Part shown: piece by piece, positions 15,667 through 23,716 of the stretch
How positions within the stretch are numbered: position 1 is the stretch's first letter
Layout: each line of letters opens with the position of its first letter
Origin: Bryobacterales bacterium
Lineage (GTDB): Bacteria; Acidobacteriota; Terriglobia; Bryobacterales; Bryobacteraceae
Assembly: GCA_016716385.1 (NCBI GenBank)
Contig: JADJWL010000002.1
Location: 1-64,000 of the forward strand
Length of the DNA: 64,000 bases
Direction of reading: 5' to 3'
Position numbers and translations under genes: made by a program
The notes under the pieces: model-generated
Databases searched by the model: none
Told to the model about the DNA's origin: nothing
Seen by the model: the letters and a program-made list of their open reading frames with translations, nothing else

Positions 15667-17450
15667 TGAAGCGGTTGAGTATAACCCGCGTGGTTACGGA
15701 ACACAAACTTTCCTCCGCTCGCGGCGACAACATGCAGGTGCTCGCGACCGACGAGACCTTCCAAGCGCGGCACCTCCGGCTTCGCGGCCACAAGGTAAGT
15801 CAGCTCCGGCTGTCGCCACACTCTTGCGAAGTCAGCGTCGTCCAGAAACACATCGGGCGCGCCGGGCGCGTAGGAACCGTACTCCAGATTGTTCACGCGA
15901 CCATTGAGCAGCAGCGCGGCGCGGTTCGTGTAGAAAAACACCGAGGAGAAGGCGTAATACTGATCGTCAACGATGAGCCGCCCGGGCGGAGCCTGCTCGA
16001 TCGCTCGGGCCAGCGGACGGGATCCGAGATACGGTTCGAAGGTGATCAGCGCCAGCCGCGCTGCGTGGAAGAACAGCACCATCATGATCGCCAGGGGCCA
16101 GGCGGCCCGCGGCTTGCGCCAACCGCCCACGGCGCCAACGAGAAACGCGATGCCCGCCACCACCAGCGGCAGCCGCAGATAGGCGAATGATTCGATCGTC
16201 AGGTCCGTCATGTGGCCGAGCGACAGCGTGTAGACGTCGGGGTTCTGTGTCAGCGCTCCGGCGATGTCACCGGGCGTGTCGAGACCGCGGACGGCAAATA
16301 CGGTCGCAGCGATCGCAATCGCCGCCACCGCCGCAATCGCCGCAACGACGCGGCCCGCCGGACGCAACCAGGGATGATCCGCGGCGACTGCCGAGCCGAT
16401 CAGCAGAGCGAGCGCCGGATAGCAGGGCATTGAATAGTATTCCTGCGTCGTCGAGAACGTGAAGAACACGAGGAGAAAGCCCGTCCAGCACAGGCAGAGC
16501 AGGCGCACGCGCGACGCCCGGTCCACCGGGCGGAATCCGCCGCGCAAGGCCGCGGGCAGGTACGCACTCCAGGGAAACAGCCACAGCAGGTGGAAGAGCC
16601 AGAAGTAGAGCCGCGGCACCGTGTTGTAGTCGCGCGGATGGCGCAGATTCAGGAAGCGCAGAATGTGTTCGTTGAAGAAGTAGAACCAGAAGAAGCCGCG
16701 GTAGGCGCCGGGTTCGCTGCGCATCGTGAAGTCGAGATACGGCGGATTCCGCAGCGTCGCCAGGACGTGCCACGGCGCCGCGATCGCCAGCATCAGCAGG
16801 ATTCCGGAAACGGGTCGCAGCCGCCGCCAGTCGCGGCGCGTGACCGCGAGGTAGAGCAACCCGGCCGCCACCGGAAACACGGCGGCGATCAGCCCTTTCA
16901 AGAGCAGCCCGACGCCGACGCTCGCCCAGAACAGCCACGCCCACCGCCGCGGATGCGGCTCGTCGTCCTCAAGCGCCCGCAACAGGCCCCACATCGCGAG
17001 CGTGATCGTCAACGTCAGCAGGGCATCGGGAATCTGGATACGCGTGAACAGAAACAGGCCGACGCACGTCGCCAGTACTAGCCCCGCGTGGAATCCGCCG
17101 CGCGCACCGAATGCCCAGGCTCCGAACCGGGAGGTCACCCAAACGAGGCCGATCACTCCCAGCGCCAGCGGCAGCCGCGCGGCCCAGTCGTGCGGACCGA
17201 AGACCGCCATGGCTCCGGCCATGAGCCAGTAGATCAGCGGGGACTTCTCCAGGTACGCGACGCCGTTCAGCCGCGCCGTCACCCAGTCACCCGACTCCAG
17301 CATATTGCGCGCAATCTGCGCCTGGACGCTGTCGACGTCGTCCATCAAGCCGGGCGGGCTGAGGACGCATCCGACGTAGATGACTGCGGTGATGAGAAGG
17401 AGCCAACGCCCCAGGCGCGCATCCAGAGAAACAGGATCAACAGGCCCCAT
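15663..17450 (-). CDS. GT39-family membrane glycosyltransferase, ArnT-like
   Basis: A 595-residue polytopic membrane protein. TM1 (WLLLITAVIYVGCVLSPPG) is followed by the acidic outer-loop motif LMDDVDSVQAQIARNML and by LEKSPLIYWL, both hallmarks of the ArnT/PMT group that transfers sugars from undecaprenyl phosphate. Eleven or so more helices follow, then a periplasmic C-terminal domain. The ATG at 17450 is the only start that keeps TM1, and it lies 106 bases inside the 3' end of the asparagine synthase gene, an unusually long same-strand overlap. At the other end it overlaps the methyltransferase by four bases. The acceptor could be lipid A or a surface glycan or protein; unknown. Confidence 0.82.
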   Translation of the reverse strand: MGPVDPVSLDARLGRWLLLITAVIYVGCVLSPPGLMDDVDSVQAQIARNMLESGDWVTARLNGVAYLEKSPLIYWLMAGAMAVFGPHDWAARLPLALGVIGLVWVTSRFGAWAFGARGGFHAGLVLATCVGLFLFTRIQIPDALLTLTITLAMWGLLRALEDDEPHPRRWAWLFWASVGVGLLLKGLIAAVFPVAAGLLYLAVTRRDWRRLRPVSGILLMLAIAAPWHVLATLRNPPYLDFTMRSEPGAYRGFFWFYFFNEHILRFLNLRHPRDYNTVPRLYFWLFHLLWLFPWSAYLPAALRGGFRPVDRASRVRLLCLCWTGFLLVFFTFSTTQEYYSMPCYPALALLIGSAVAADHPWLRPAGRVVAAIAAVAAIAIAATVFAVRGLDTPGDIAGALTQNPDVYTLSLGHMTDLTIESFAYLRLPLVVAGIAFLVGAVGGWRKPRAAWPLAIMMVLFFHAARLALITFEPYLGSRPLARAIEQAPPGRLIVDDQYYAFSSVFFYTNRAALLLNGRVNNLEYGSYAPGAPDVFLDDADFARVWRQPELTYLVAAKPEVPRLEGLVGREHLHVVAASGGKFVFRNHAGYTQPLQ

Positions 17451-19252
17451 AGGTTATATCCGGCATTGATGCGTCTTTCGAGGTGGTCGTCGATCAGGCG
17501 GTGCACGGCCGACGGCGAGAAAACGCCGGTCGCGCGGATGGCGCTCTCTGACAGTGTATCGAGAAGCAGCGGGCGCAACGGCCCGCGGAACCATTCGTGC
17601 GCCGGAACGTCGAAGCCCATCTTCTTTCGGCGCAGCACTGAAGGCGGCAGCTTGTCCCGCATCGTTTCCTTCAGGATCCACTTCAGGCGACTGCCGCGGA
17701 TCTTGAAGGACTCCGGCAGCGAAGCAGCGAACTCGACGATACGGTGATCGAGGAACGGCGGCCGCACTTCGAGCGAATGCGCCATGCTCATGCGGTCGAC
17801 CTTGGTCAGGATGTCGTCGGCGAGGTAATAGCGATGGTCGGCGAGCAGGTAGCGGTTGAGCGGAGGCGTATCGATGCCCTCCATCAATGGCACAAGTGAG
17901 GCGCCCCCGCCTGCCAGGAGTTGGCCGCGCTGCTCGCGCGATCCCGTACCGTTCCAAAAGAAGTGCGCCTCGTCGGCTGGCAGCAGCGAGCCTTCGAGCA
18001 TCCGCTTGGCCATGTACTCGTAACTGATCTTGTCGTCCGACACCGGCCACCAGCGCTGCAGCGCGGCCAGCGTGCCGCGGCGCAATAGCGCCGGTGTCAG
18101 GCGCATCCACCGGGCATACCGGTCGGCGAGATACGTCAGATAACCACCGAACAATTCGTCCCCGCCGTCGCCCGCCAGCGCAACCGTGACAGTCTGGCGG
18201 CTCATCCGGGAGAGGAACCAGACCGGAAGCGCACCCGCATCGGCGGTCGGCTCATCGGCGTACCAGGCGAACTTCTCAATCGCATCCGCAAGCTCGACTT
18301 CGGGATTCAGGTCGAACTCGTGGTGCTCGGTGCCATACCGCTCGGCTACTTCGCGGAACCAGGGGCTCTCATCGAACGAGCGCCCGCGGAACGAGACGGA
18401 GAATGTCTTGAGCGGCCTGGAAGACGCGTGCGCGGCGTAATGGAGAATGGTCGAGGAATCGATGCCGCCGCTCGACCAGACGCCGAGTGGAACATCTGAG
18501 ACCAGGTGCTCCCGTACTGCTTCCTGGAGGAGTGCATCGAGCGCTTCCCTGGCGCTGCCGAGCGTCCAGCGGGAGGACGGCTCGAATCGCAGGTTCCAGT
18601 AAGGCTCGGCGCGGGTGCGTCCGTCTTCCCAGGCCAGCCACGTCCCGGCGGGCAGCTTCCTCACGCCCGCGACCGGCGTGTTGGGCGATGGGGTCCAGTT
18701 GAGCGCCAAATAGTGATCCAGCGCGGCAAGATCGAGCGAGCGTTCGACCTCGGGATGCGCGAACAGCGCCTTCATTTCCGAACCGAAGTGGAGGCAGGCG
18801 CCGCGTTCCAGGATGTAGAGCGGCTTAATTCCCAGCCGGTCCCGCGCCAGCACCAGACGCCGGCGCCGCTCCGACCAGACCGCCGCGGCGAACATGCCGC
18901 GCAGACGCGCAAAGCAAAATCTGTCCCATTCGATGAACGCACGCAGCACGACCTCGGTGTCGCAGAGCGAATCGAAGCGGTGGCCGCGCGATTCCAGTTC
19001 ACGCCGCAGTGCAGCGTGGTTGTAGATCTCGCCGTTGAAGACGATGACGTGGTCGCCGTCGCCCGCGTGGACCGGCTGCTCGCCCCCCGCGAGATCGATG
19101 ATCTTCAGGCGCACCGCCGCCAGCGACACATCCGGGGACTCGTATGTTCCCTGCTGATCCGGCCCCCGGTGCCGCAGGCGTTCCGCCATCTCCCGCGCCA
19201 CGGCGGGATCGGCCGGACGCCCGGTGTGCGTGAACCCGGCGATGCCGCACAT
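17345..19252 (-). CDS. asnB: Asparagine synthase (glutamine-hydrolysing), AsnB family
   Basis: A 635-residue two-domain amidotransferase. MCGIAGF puts the catalytic Cys right after the initiator Met (class II glutaminase); RHRGPDQQGTY, FNGEIYNHAALRREL and DTEVVL complete that domain. The synthetase domain has the PP-loop SSGGIDSST near residue 260 and AGDGGDELFGGY. A C-terminal tail of ~25 residues after LWGLLILFLWMRAW looks non-conserved and overlaps the next gene by 106 bases. The start shares one base with the dehydrogenase stop (TGATG). In surface-glycan operons AsnB paralogues often amidate sugar or lipid intermediates rather than aspartate, which the neighbouring glycosyltransferase and methyltransferase make plausible. 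Confidence 0.9.
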   Translation of the reverse strand: MCGIAGFTHTGRPADPAVAREMAERLRHRGPDQQGTYESPDVSLAAVRLKIIDLAGGEQPVHAGDGDHVIVFNGEIYNHAALRRELESRGHRFDSLCDTEVVLRAFIEWDRFCFARLRGMFAAAVWSERRRRLVLARDRLGIKPLYILERGACLHFGSEMKALFAHPEVERSLDLAALDHYLALNWTPSPNTPVAGVRKLPAGTWLAWEDGRTRAEPYWNLRFEPSSRWTLGSAREALDALLQEAVREHLVSDVPLGVWSSGGIDSSTILHYAAHASSRPLKTFSVSFRGRSFDESPWFREVAERYGTEHHEFDLNPEVELADAIEKFAWYADEPTADAGALPVWFLSRMSRQTVTVALAGDGGDELFGGYLTYLADRYARWMRLTPALLRRGTLAALQRWWPVSDDKISYEYMAKRMLEGSLLPADEAHFFWNGTGSREQRGQLLAGGGASLVPLMEGIDTPPLNRYLLADHRYYLADDILTKVDRMSMAHSLEVRPPFLDHRIVEFAASLPESFKIRGSRLKWILKETMRDKLPPSVLRRKKMGFDVPAHEWFRGPLRPLLLDTLSESAIRATGVFSPSAVHRLIDDHLERRINAGYNLWGLLILFLWMRAWGVGSFSSPQSSTSDASSARPA

Positions 19253-20760
19253 CAGATGCGGAACTCGATTCCCTGGGCGAGCGGCAATTCTCCGGACCAG
19301 TTAATCGTGTTGGTCTGGCGGCGCATGTACGCCTTCCAGGAATCGCTTCCAGCCTCACGCCCGCCGCCGGTTTCCTTCTCGCCTCCGAACGCCCCGCCGA
19401 TCTCGGCGCCGCTGGTGCCGATGTTCACGTTCGCGATGCCGCAGTCGCTCCCGCGCTGGCTCAGAAAAGACTCGGCGGCGGTCAGGCTGTCCGTGAAAAT
19501 GGACGACGACAGGCCTTGTGGCACGTCGTTGTGCCAGGCGACCGCCTCGTCGAGCGTGTCGAACTCGATGAGATACAGGACCGGGGCGAACACTTCCTCT
19601 CGCACGATGGGCATCGCCGCCTTCGCACGCACAAGCGCCGGTTCGACGAAACACCCATCGAGCCGCTTCCCGCCACAGAGCACTTCCCCGCCCTGCCCGC
19701 GAATGGTTTCCATCGCCCGCATCATCTCTTCGACGGCGGTCTCCGAGACCAGTGGTCCCATGACGGTTTCGGGATCGATGGGATCGCCGATGCGGATCTG
19801 CCGGTAGGTGGCGAGCAGCGCATCGGTGAAGCGCTCGGCGATGCCGCGCTGCAGGAAGAGCCGCCGCGTGGTGGTGCAGCGCTGTCCCGCCGTGCCCACC
19901 GACCCGAACACCACGGCGCGCAGCGCGAGGTCGAGGTTCGCATCGTCCATCACGATCACGCCGTTATTGCCGCCCAGTTCCAGAATGCTCCGGCCAAGGC
20001 GCTCCGCCACTTTCACGGCGACATCGCGGCCGGTCGAGGTAGAGCCGGTGAAACTGATCAGCGGCAGCCTGCGGTCCTCCGCCATTCGCGCGCCGATCTC
20101 GGAGCCCGCGCCGATCGCCAGGCTGAAGACTCCGGCGAATCCATGCCGTTCTGTCACCTGGTGACAAATGCGCTGCACGGCCACCGCGGTCAGCGGCGTC
20201 AAGCCTGACGGCTTCCACACGACGCAGTCACCGCAGACCGCGGCGATCAATGCATTCCATGACCAGACCGCTACGGGAAAGTTGAACGCCGTCACGACCC
20301 CGACGACCCCAAGCGGATGCCACTGCTCGTACATGCGATGGCCCGGGCGTTCGCTGTGCATCGTTAATCCGTACAACCGGCGCGACAGACCCACGGCGAA
20401 GTCCGCGATGTCGATCATCTCCTGCACCTCGCCCCGGCCTTCGGCAAGAATCTTGCCCATCTCGAGCGTCACGAGCGCGCCCAGATCGTCCTTGGCCTTC
20501 CGCAATTCCTCGCCGATCTCGCGCACGATCTCGCCGCGCCGCGGGGCAGGCACCATGCGCCAGCGGACAAACGCGGCTGACGCTTCGTCGACGATGCGGT
20601 CGTAATCCTCGGCGGAGGCCTGCAAGACCGTCGCCAGCGGTTCGCCATTGGCCGGGTTGAAAGACACCGACTCGCGGCCTCCCGGCGTTTCGATCCACCG
20701 CGCACCGCACGCGCCCGGCACCGTCCCGGCGACACCCAGGCGTTCCAGAATCGCATTCAT
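19252..20760 (-). CDS. ALDH7-type aldehyde dehydrogenase (aminoadipate semialdehyde / P6C dehydrogenase-like)
   Basis: A 502-residue NAD(P)+-dependent aldehyde dehydrogenase. The sequence follows the ALDH7/AmaB subgroup closely: LVTLEMGKI, GEVQEMIDIADFAVGLSR, SERPGHRMYEQWHPLGVVG, FNFPVAVWSWN, catalytic Glu in LELGGNNGVI, catalytic Cys in GTAGQRCTTT, and the C-terminal TNTINWSGELPLAQGI. ALDH7 enzymes oxidise alpha-aminoadipate semialdehyde in lysine breakdown. The ATG at 20760 is chosen since MNAILERLGV is the normal start; it overlaps the radical SAM stop by four bases. The last codon overlaps asnB by one base. Why a lysine-type dehydrogenase sits with glycan genes is not explained. Confidence 0.9.
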   Translation of the reverse strand: MNAILERLGVAGTVPGACGARWIETPGGRESVSFNPANGEPLATVLQASAEDYDRIVDEASAAFVRWRMVPAPRRGEIVREIGEELRKAKDDLGALVTLEMGKILAEGRGEVQEMIDIADFAVGLSRRLYGLTMHSERPGHRMYEQWHPLGVVGVVTAFNFPVAVWSWNALIAAVCGDCVVWKPSGLTPLTAVAVQRICHQVTERHGFAGVFSLAIGAGSEIGARMAEDRRLPLISFTGSTSTGRDVAVKVAERLGRSILELGGNNGVIVMDDANLDLALRAVVFGSVGTAGQRCTTTRRLFLQRGIAERFTDALLATYRQIRIGDPIDPETVMGPLVSETAVEEMMRAMETIRGQGGEVLCGGKRLDGCFVEPALVRAKAAMPIVREEVFAPVLYLIEFDTLDEAVAWHNDVPQGLSSSIFTDSLTAAESFLSQRGSDCGIANVNIGTSGAEIGGAFGGEKETGGGREAGSDSWKAYMRRQTNTINWSGELPLAQGIEFRI

Positions 20761-21614
20761 ACAGGCACCTCCGCCAACCACCCGAACCCTTCCGGACCCA
20801 CGCCGAACCGTCTTCCCGCGGCCTCAACCAGTTCGCGAATCCGTTCGACCACGCCGCCGGCGAAGTGCGGATCATGCCAGGCGGCGAAGCCGCGGTGCTC
20901 GCTGATGCGCAACGCCGCATCGCGGGTGGTCGCTCCCCGGCACTTCGTCCGCCGCGTGTGAAACGGATCGCCAATCAGATCGGCGTCCGTCGATTCGAGC
21001 GCCAGCGCCGCCAGCGCGTCCGGGTTGCACGGCAGCAGCGGCGCCAGAGTCGCGTGCACAGCGATGCCGGCCTCGCGCAATGTCCGCATCGCGGCGAGAC
21101 GCTCGCCGACGGGTGCGCACAGCGGCTCGTACAGTTTGCGCACGTGCTCGGAATCCGTCGTGAGCGAAAAGCTCACGCGAAGCAGAGTCCTGCGGGCAAG
21201 CTCCCGCAACAGATCGAGATCGCGCAGGATCAGCGGCCCCCGTGTCTGGATCACGAACACCCGCGGAGGACAGGCGATCAACTCCGCGAACAGACCCGGC
21301 ATCTGTCGCCGTTCCGCTTCCGGCGGCTGGTACGGATCGACCAGCGGCGAACAGTAGATGCGCTGTTCCGGGCGTAGTTCCCGACGCAACAGATCGGCCG
21401 CGTTCTGTTTGAACGTGGTGAACTGTCCCCACTGCAGCCAGTCCTCGCGCTTCAGCCCGCCGTAGACGCGCATCGTCGGGACGTAGCAATAGGTACAACC
21501 GAAGGTACAGTTCCGCGCCGGAGTCAGCGAATGCGTGAACCCGGCTTGGGCGATGAAGCCCGAAACCGCCGACAGAATGCTGCGCGCGGGCGCTTCATAC
21601 ACAGGGACTGCCAC
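20757..21614 (-). CDS. Radical SAM protein, spore photoproduct lyase-like (SplB/Rv2578c-type)
   Basis: A ~285-residue radical SAM enzyme. The [4Fe-4S]-binding motif is CxxxCxxC in NCTFGCTYCYVP (Cys 36, 40, 43 with this start). Further family blocks are YCSPLVDPYQPPEA, VFVIQTRGPLILRD, VSFSLTTDSEHVRKLYEP and HATLAPLLP. These match the group of small SplB-like proteins found outside spore-formers, whose role (possibly DNA repair) is not established. GTG 21614 is chosen because it clears the upstream gene by 35 bases; a longer frame upstream would overlap that gene. Its stop overlaps the ALDH start by four bases, making it the first gene of the overlapping five-gene run. Confidence 0.82.
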   Translation of the reverse strand: MAVPVYEAPARSILSAVSGFIAQAGFTHSLTPARNCTFGCTYCYVPTMRVYGGLKREDWLQWGQFTTFKQNAADLLRRELRPEQRIYCSPLVDPYQPPEAERRQMPGLFAELIACPPRVFVIQTRGPLILRDLDLLRELARRTLLRVSFSLTTDSEHVRKLYEPLCAPVGERLAAMRTLREAGIAVHATLAPLLPCNPDALAALALESTDADLIGDPFHTRRTKCRGATTRDAALRISEHRGFAAWHDPHFAGGVVERIRELVEAAGRRFGVGPEGFGWLAEVPV

Positions 21615-21649
21615 TAGTAGAAGTCTAGCGCGGTCCTGTCGATGCCGGC

Positions 21650-22570
21650 CTACGGATTGAACGGCGAGCTGTCGACCAGCGTCCAGTCGAACGACGGGCT
21701 CAACGAGGAGACGATCCACTTCTTTGGTGAGAACGTCCACCAGCGTCCGGTGCCACCGGTCTCAACGGCATTCTCTCGGGCCTCGAGATCAAGCCTGACG
21801 TCGCCGGTCAATTGGAGTTGACGGTTGCCATGAAAGTCCAGGAATACCAAGCCCGCGCGCGGGCTGACGGCGAAGTTCCCCAGCGTGCTGAACATCGAGT
21901 TTCCCGGATAGTCGGGAATGTACAACTCCTCCCCGTGCAGCCTGACGAAACCGGGTTTCCCTCCGCGGTGCGAAGCGTCGACAGGACCGTCCCGGTGCGC
22001 GCTTGCGACAAAGAACGTGTCCGCGTTCGTGATCCATGACTGCAACGCATTGTTCAATCGCTTGCCGGCCTCAACGCGGGCCCCGTCGCGCTCCGGAGCG
22101 GCCGCCGGGTGCTCTGCATTGCGCCGTTGAATGTACTTGGGGCAGTTCGGAAAGGCTTCCGCAACATCGATGCGCAGTCGCGACCGCGACACCTCCGCCG
22201 CCTTTCCGTTGACTCGGAGCCTCCGCCGTGTCGCAAACTCGACAAAGAGGACTCCCAGATGATCGCCGGCACGTACCCCGTCCAGCGGTGGGATCGAACC
22301 GGAGATCGTGTCCTCCCCGCCCAGGTCAATCGAGAGCGACGTTCCAGCCTCATCCGCCGCGGCGAAGCCGGATGGCCCGGTCACGAAGCATGACCAAACA
22401 TCGCCCTCCGGAGACACCCAGCCCAGCACGCAGGACTGCTGCCTGCCGGGAAACGGCCGTGCTCCCGCCGGGATGCTGCCGCCAATCACCCGGCCATTGA
22501 GAATCGCCCTGTCGCGCTCGCCGGTCCGTTCCTGAATCTCACGCTCGCCCGAATGAAATATCTCTGCCAT
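21650..22570 (-). CDS. Pyridoxamine 5'-phosphate oxidase-like FMN-binding protein
   Basis: A 306-residue protein whose C-terminal half has the split-barrel flavin fold of the PNPOx-like group: NADTFFVASAHRDGPVDASHRGG, FVRLHGEELYIPDYPGNSMFSTLGN and AGLVFLDFHGNRQLQLTG. Residues ~145-165 (AFPNCPKYIQRR) are typical of the larger 'flavin-nucleotide-binding' subgroup, which has an extra N-terminal split barrel like the one here (ILGWVSPEG-type strands, LGVLFVEFATRRRLRVNG). Substrate unknown; haem, F420 or nitro compounds are used by relatives. It follows the DsrE gene by 59 bases and is probably under the TetR regulator divergent from it. Confidence 0.8.
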   Translation of the reverse strand: MAEIFHSGEREIQERTGERDRAILNGRVIGGSIPAGARPFPGRQQSCVLGWVSPEGDVWSCFVTGPSGFAAADEAGTSLSIDLGGEDTISGSIPPLDGVRAGDHLGVLFVEFATRRRLRVNGKAAEVSRSRLRIDVAEAFPNCPKYIQRRNAEHPAAAPERDGARVEAGKRLNNALQSWITNADTFFVASAHRDGPVDASHRGGKPGFVRLHGEELYIPDYPGNSMFSTLGNFAVSPRAGLVFLDFHGNRQLQLTGDVRLDLEARENAVETGGTGRWWTFSPKKWIVSSLSPSFDWTLVDSSPFNP

Positions 22571-22629
22571 GGCTCCTCCCGCGAGCCGGGGCGCCAGCCG
22601 CCCCGGCCAGACGTCACGTTGCTGTGGAA

Positions 22630-23007
22630 CTAGAAGTTCAGGACGCGGTATCCCTCGTCCAGGTACTTTGAGAGATCGATGATTCCCGAAGTCCCGGGGA
22701 TCGCCCGTTCATGGATCAACTCCGCCCCCGCCGCCCTGACGTCGTCGGTTGCGCCGAACACATCGGCGCAACCGCCGCAAACACCGGCCACGGTGTCCTT
22801 GACGGCGTTGTACAGTGCATGGGCGGGGTGGTCCGGTTTAACGACTTCGCTGGCCCACCGGACACCGGCCCCCTGAAACAGGAGGACGACGTCCTGCTTC
22901 TTTTCCTTCAGTTCGTAGGCCACGAACATCCCGTTGAACAGGCGGCCCAGCGCCTCGTCCGTGCCCGCTTTGGGGTCGGAGTAAATCACAACCGCAGTCT
23001 TCGACAT
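22630..23007 (-). CDS. DsrE-family protein
   Basis: A 125-residue cytosolic protein with the Rossmann-like DsrE fold: AVVIYSDPKAGTDEALGRLFNG at the start (in pieces), the helix AYELKEKKQDVVLLFQGAGV, and VAGVCGGCADVFGA carrying two Cys (CGGC) where active DsrE proteins have the sulfur-carrying Cys. The family handles persulfides or acts as a small regulator. It is expressed away from the TetR gene 126 bases upstream and probably forms a two-gene operon with the PNPOx-like protein. Confidence 0.85.
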   Translation of the reverse strand: MSKTAVVIYSDPKAGTDEALGRLFNGMFVAYELKEKKQDVVLLFQGAGVRWASEVVKPDHPAHALYNAVKDTVAGVCGGCADVFGATDDVRAAGAELIHERAIPGTSGIIDLSKYLDEGYRVLNF

Positions 23008-23028
23008 TCCTTGCTCCTTGTTTTCTTT

Positions 23029-23114
23029 ACCGACCGATCAGTCTAGTTAAGAGTACCTGGAGACCTTCTCGGATGTCAATACGTTTTTTACCGGTCGTTC
23101 GGGCAGAATACAAT
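23029..23114. promoter_or_regulatory. Divergent control region with putative TetR operators
   Basis: The gap between dsrE-like and tetR holds an imperfect palindrome GACCGATCAGTC (23032-23043; two mismatched positions) next to the dsrE start and a related ACCGGTCG (23090-23097) next to the tetR promoter. Both contain the CGACCG(A/G)T core when read on suitable strands. TACAAT at 23109-23114 is the likely tetR -10 box. Paired sites of this kind fit autoregulation by the TetR protein; inferred, not proven. Confidence 0.45.
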
Positions 23115-23133
23115 GGAAGCGTGAGGGATCCCG

Positions 23134-23700
23134 ATGGGGCGCAAAACGCTAATCGATGAGGAAGAGCTGATCTCAAGGCTCAGCAATGTCTTTCGTGAGG
23201 TCGGCTACGAAGGCGCTACGCTGGCGCTCCTGGCGGAGGCGACTGGGCTGAAGAAAGCGAGTCTCTACCACCGCTTCCCGCAAGGGAAGGAGCAGATGGC
23301 GCGCGAGGTCCTCGAGAAAGCGGGTTCGTGGCTCGAGGAACACATCCTTGCGCCTTTGAGGGCGGCGGGAGCGCCGGCTTCCAGAATCGACGCCATGGTG
23401 AAGCAGCTTGACGCGTTCTATTCAGGAGGCCGCCAGGCATGCCTGTTGAACATGCTCTCTTCGGCCCGCATCCACGGAGGTCCGTTTACGGAGATGATCG
23501 AGCGCGTTTTCGAGGCGTGGATTGGAGCCCTGTCCGCGGTCCTGCTCGATGCCGGCTTGGACAGGAAGACAGCCCGGTCGCGAGCCGAGCGCACGGTGAT
23601 GATGCTTCAGGGCAGCCTGGTCTTTTCGCGAGGCATGGGAACAACCCGGCCGTTCCGTGAGTTTCTGAAGTCCCTTCCAGCCGAGCTACGGAAGATATAG
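23134..23700 (+). CDS. TetR/AcrR-family transcriptional regulator
   Basis: A 188-residue repressor. The N-terminal helix-turn-helix is clear: ISRLSNVFREVGYEGATL, LLAEATGLKKASLYHRFPQGKEQM. The C-terminal ligand domain has a Cys-containing segment (ACLLNMLSSARIHGG). The family acts as a dimer that leaves its operator when it binds a small ligand. The ATG at 23134 follows GAGGG by a short spacing. It is divergent from the DsrE/PNPOx pair and shares a control region with operator-like palindromes, so these two are the likely targets; a reactive electrophile or flavin-related ligand would fit but is a guess. Confidence 0.9.
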   Translation: MGRKTLIDEEELISRLSNVFREVGYEGATLALLAEATGLKKASLYHRFPQGKEQMAREVLEKAGSWLEEHILAPLRAAGAPASRIDAMVKQLDAFYSGGRQACLLNMLSSARIHGGPFTEMIERVFEAWIGALSAVLLDAGLDRKTARSRAERTVMMLQGSLVFSRGMGTTRPFREFLKSLPAELRKI

Positions 23701-23716
23701 CGAGTACGCTTCGCCC

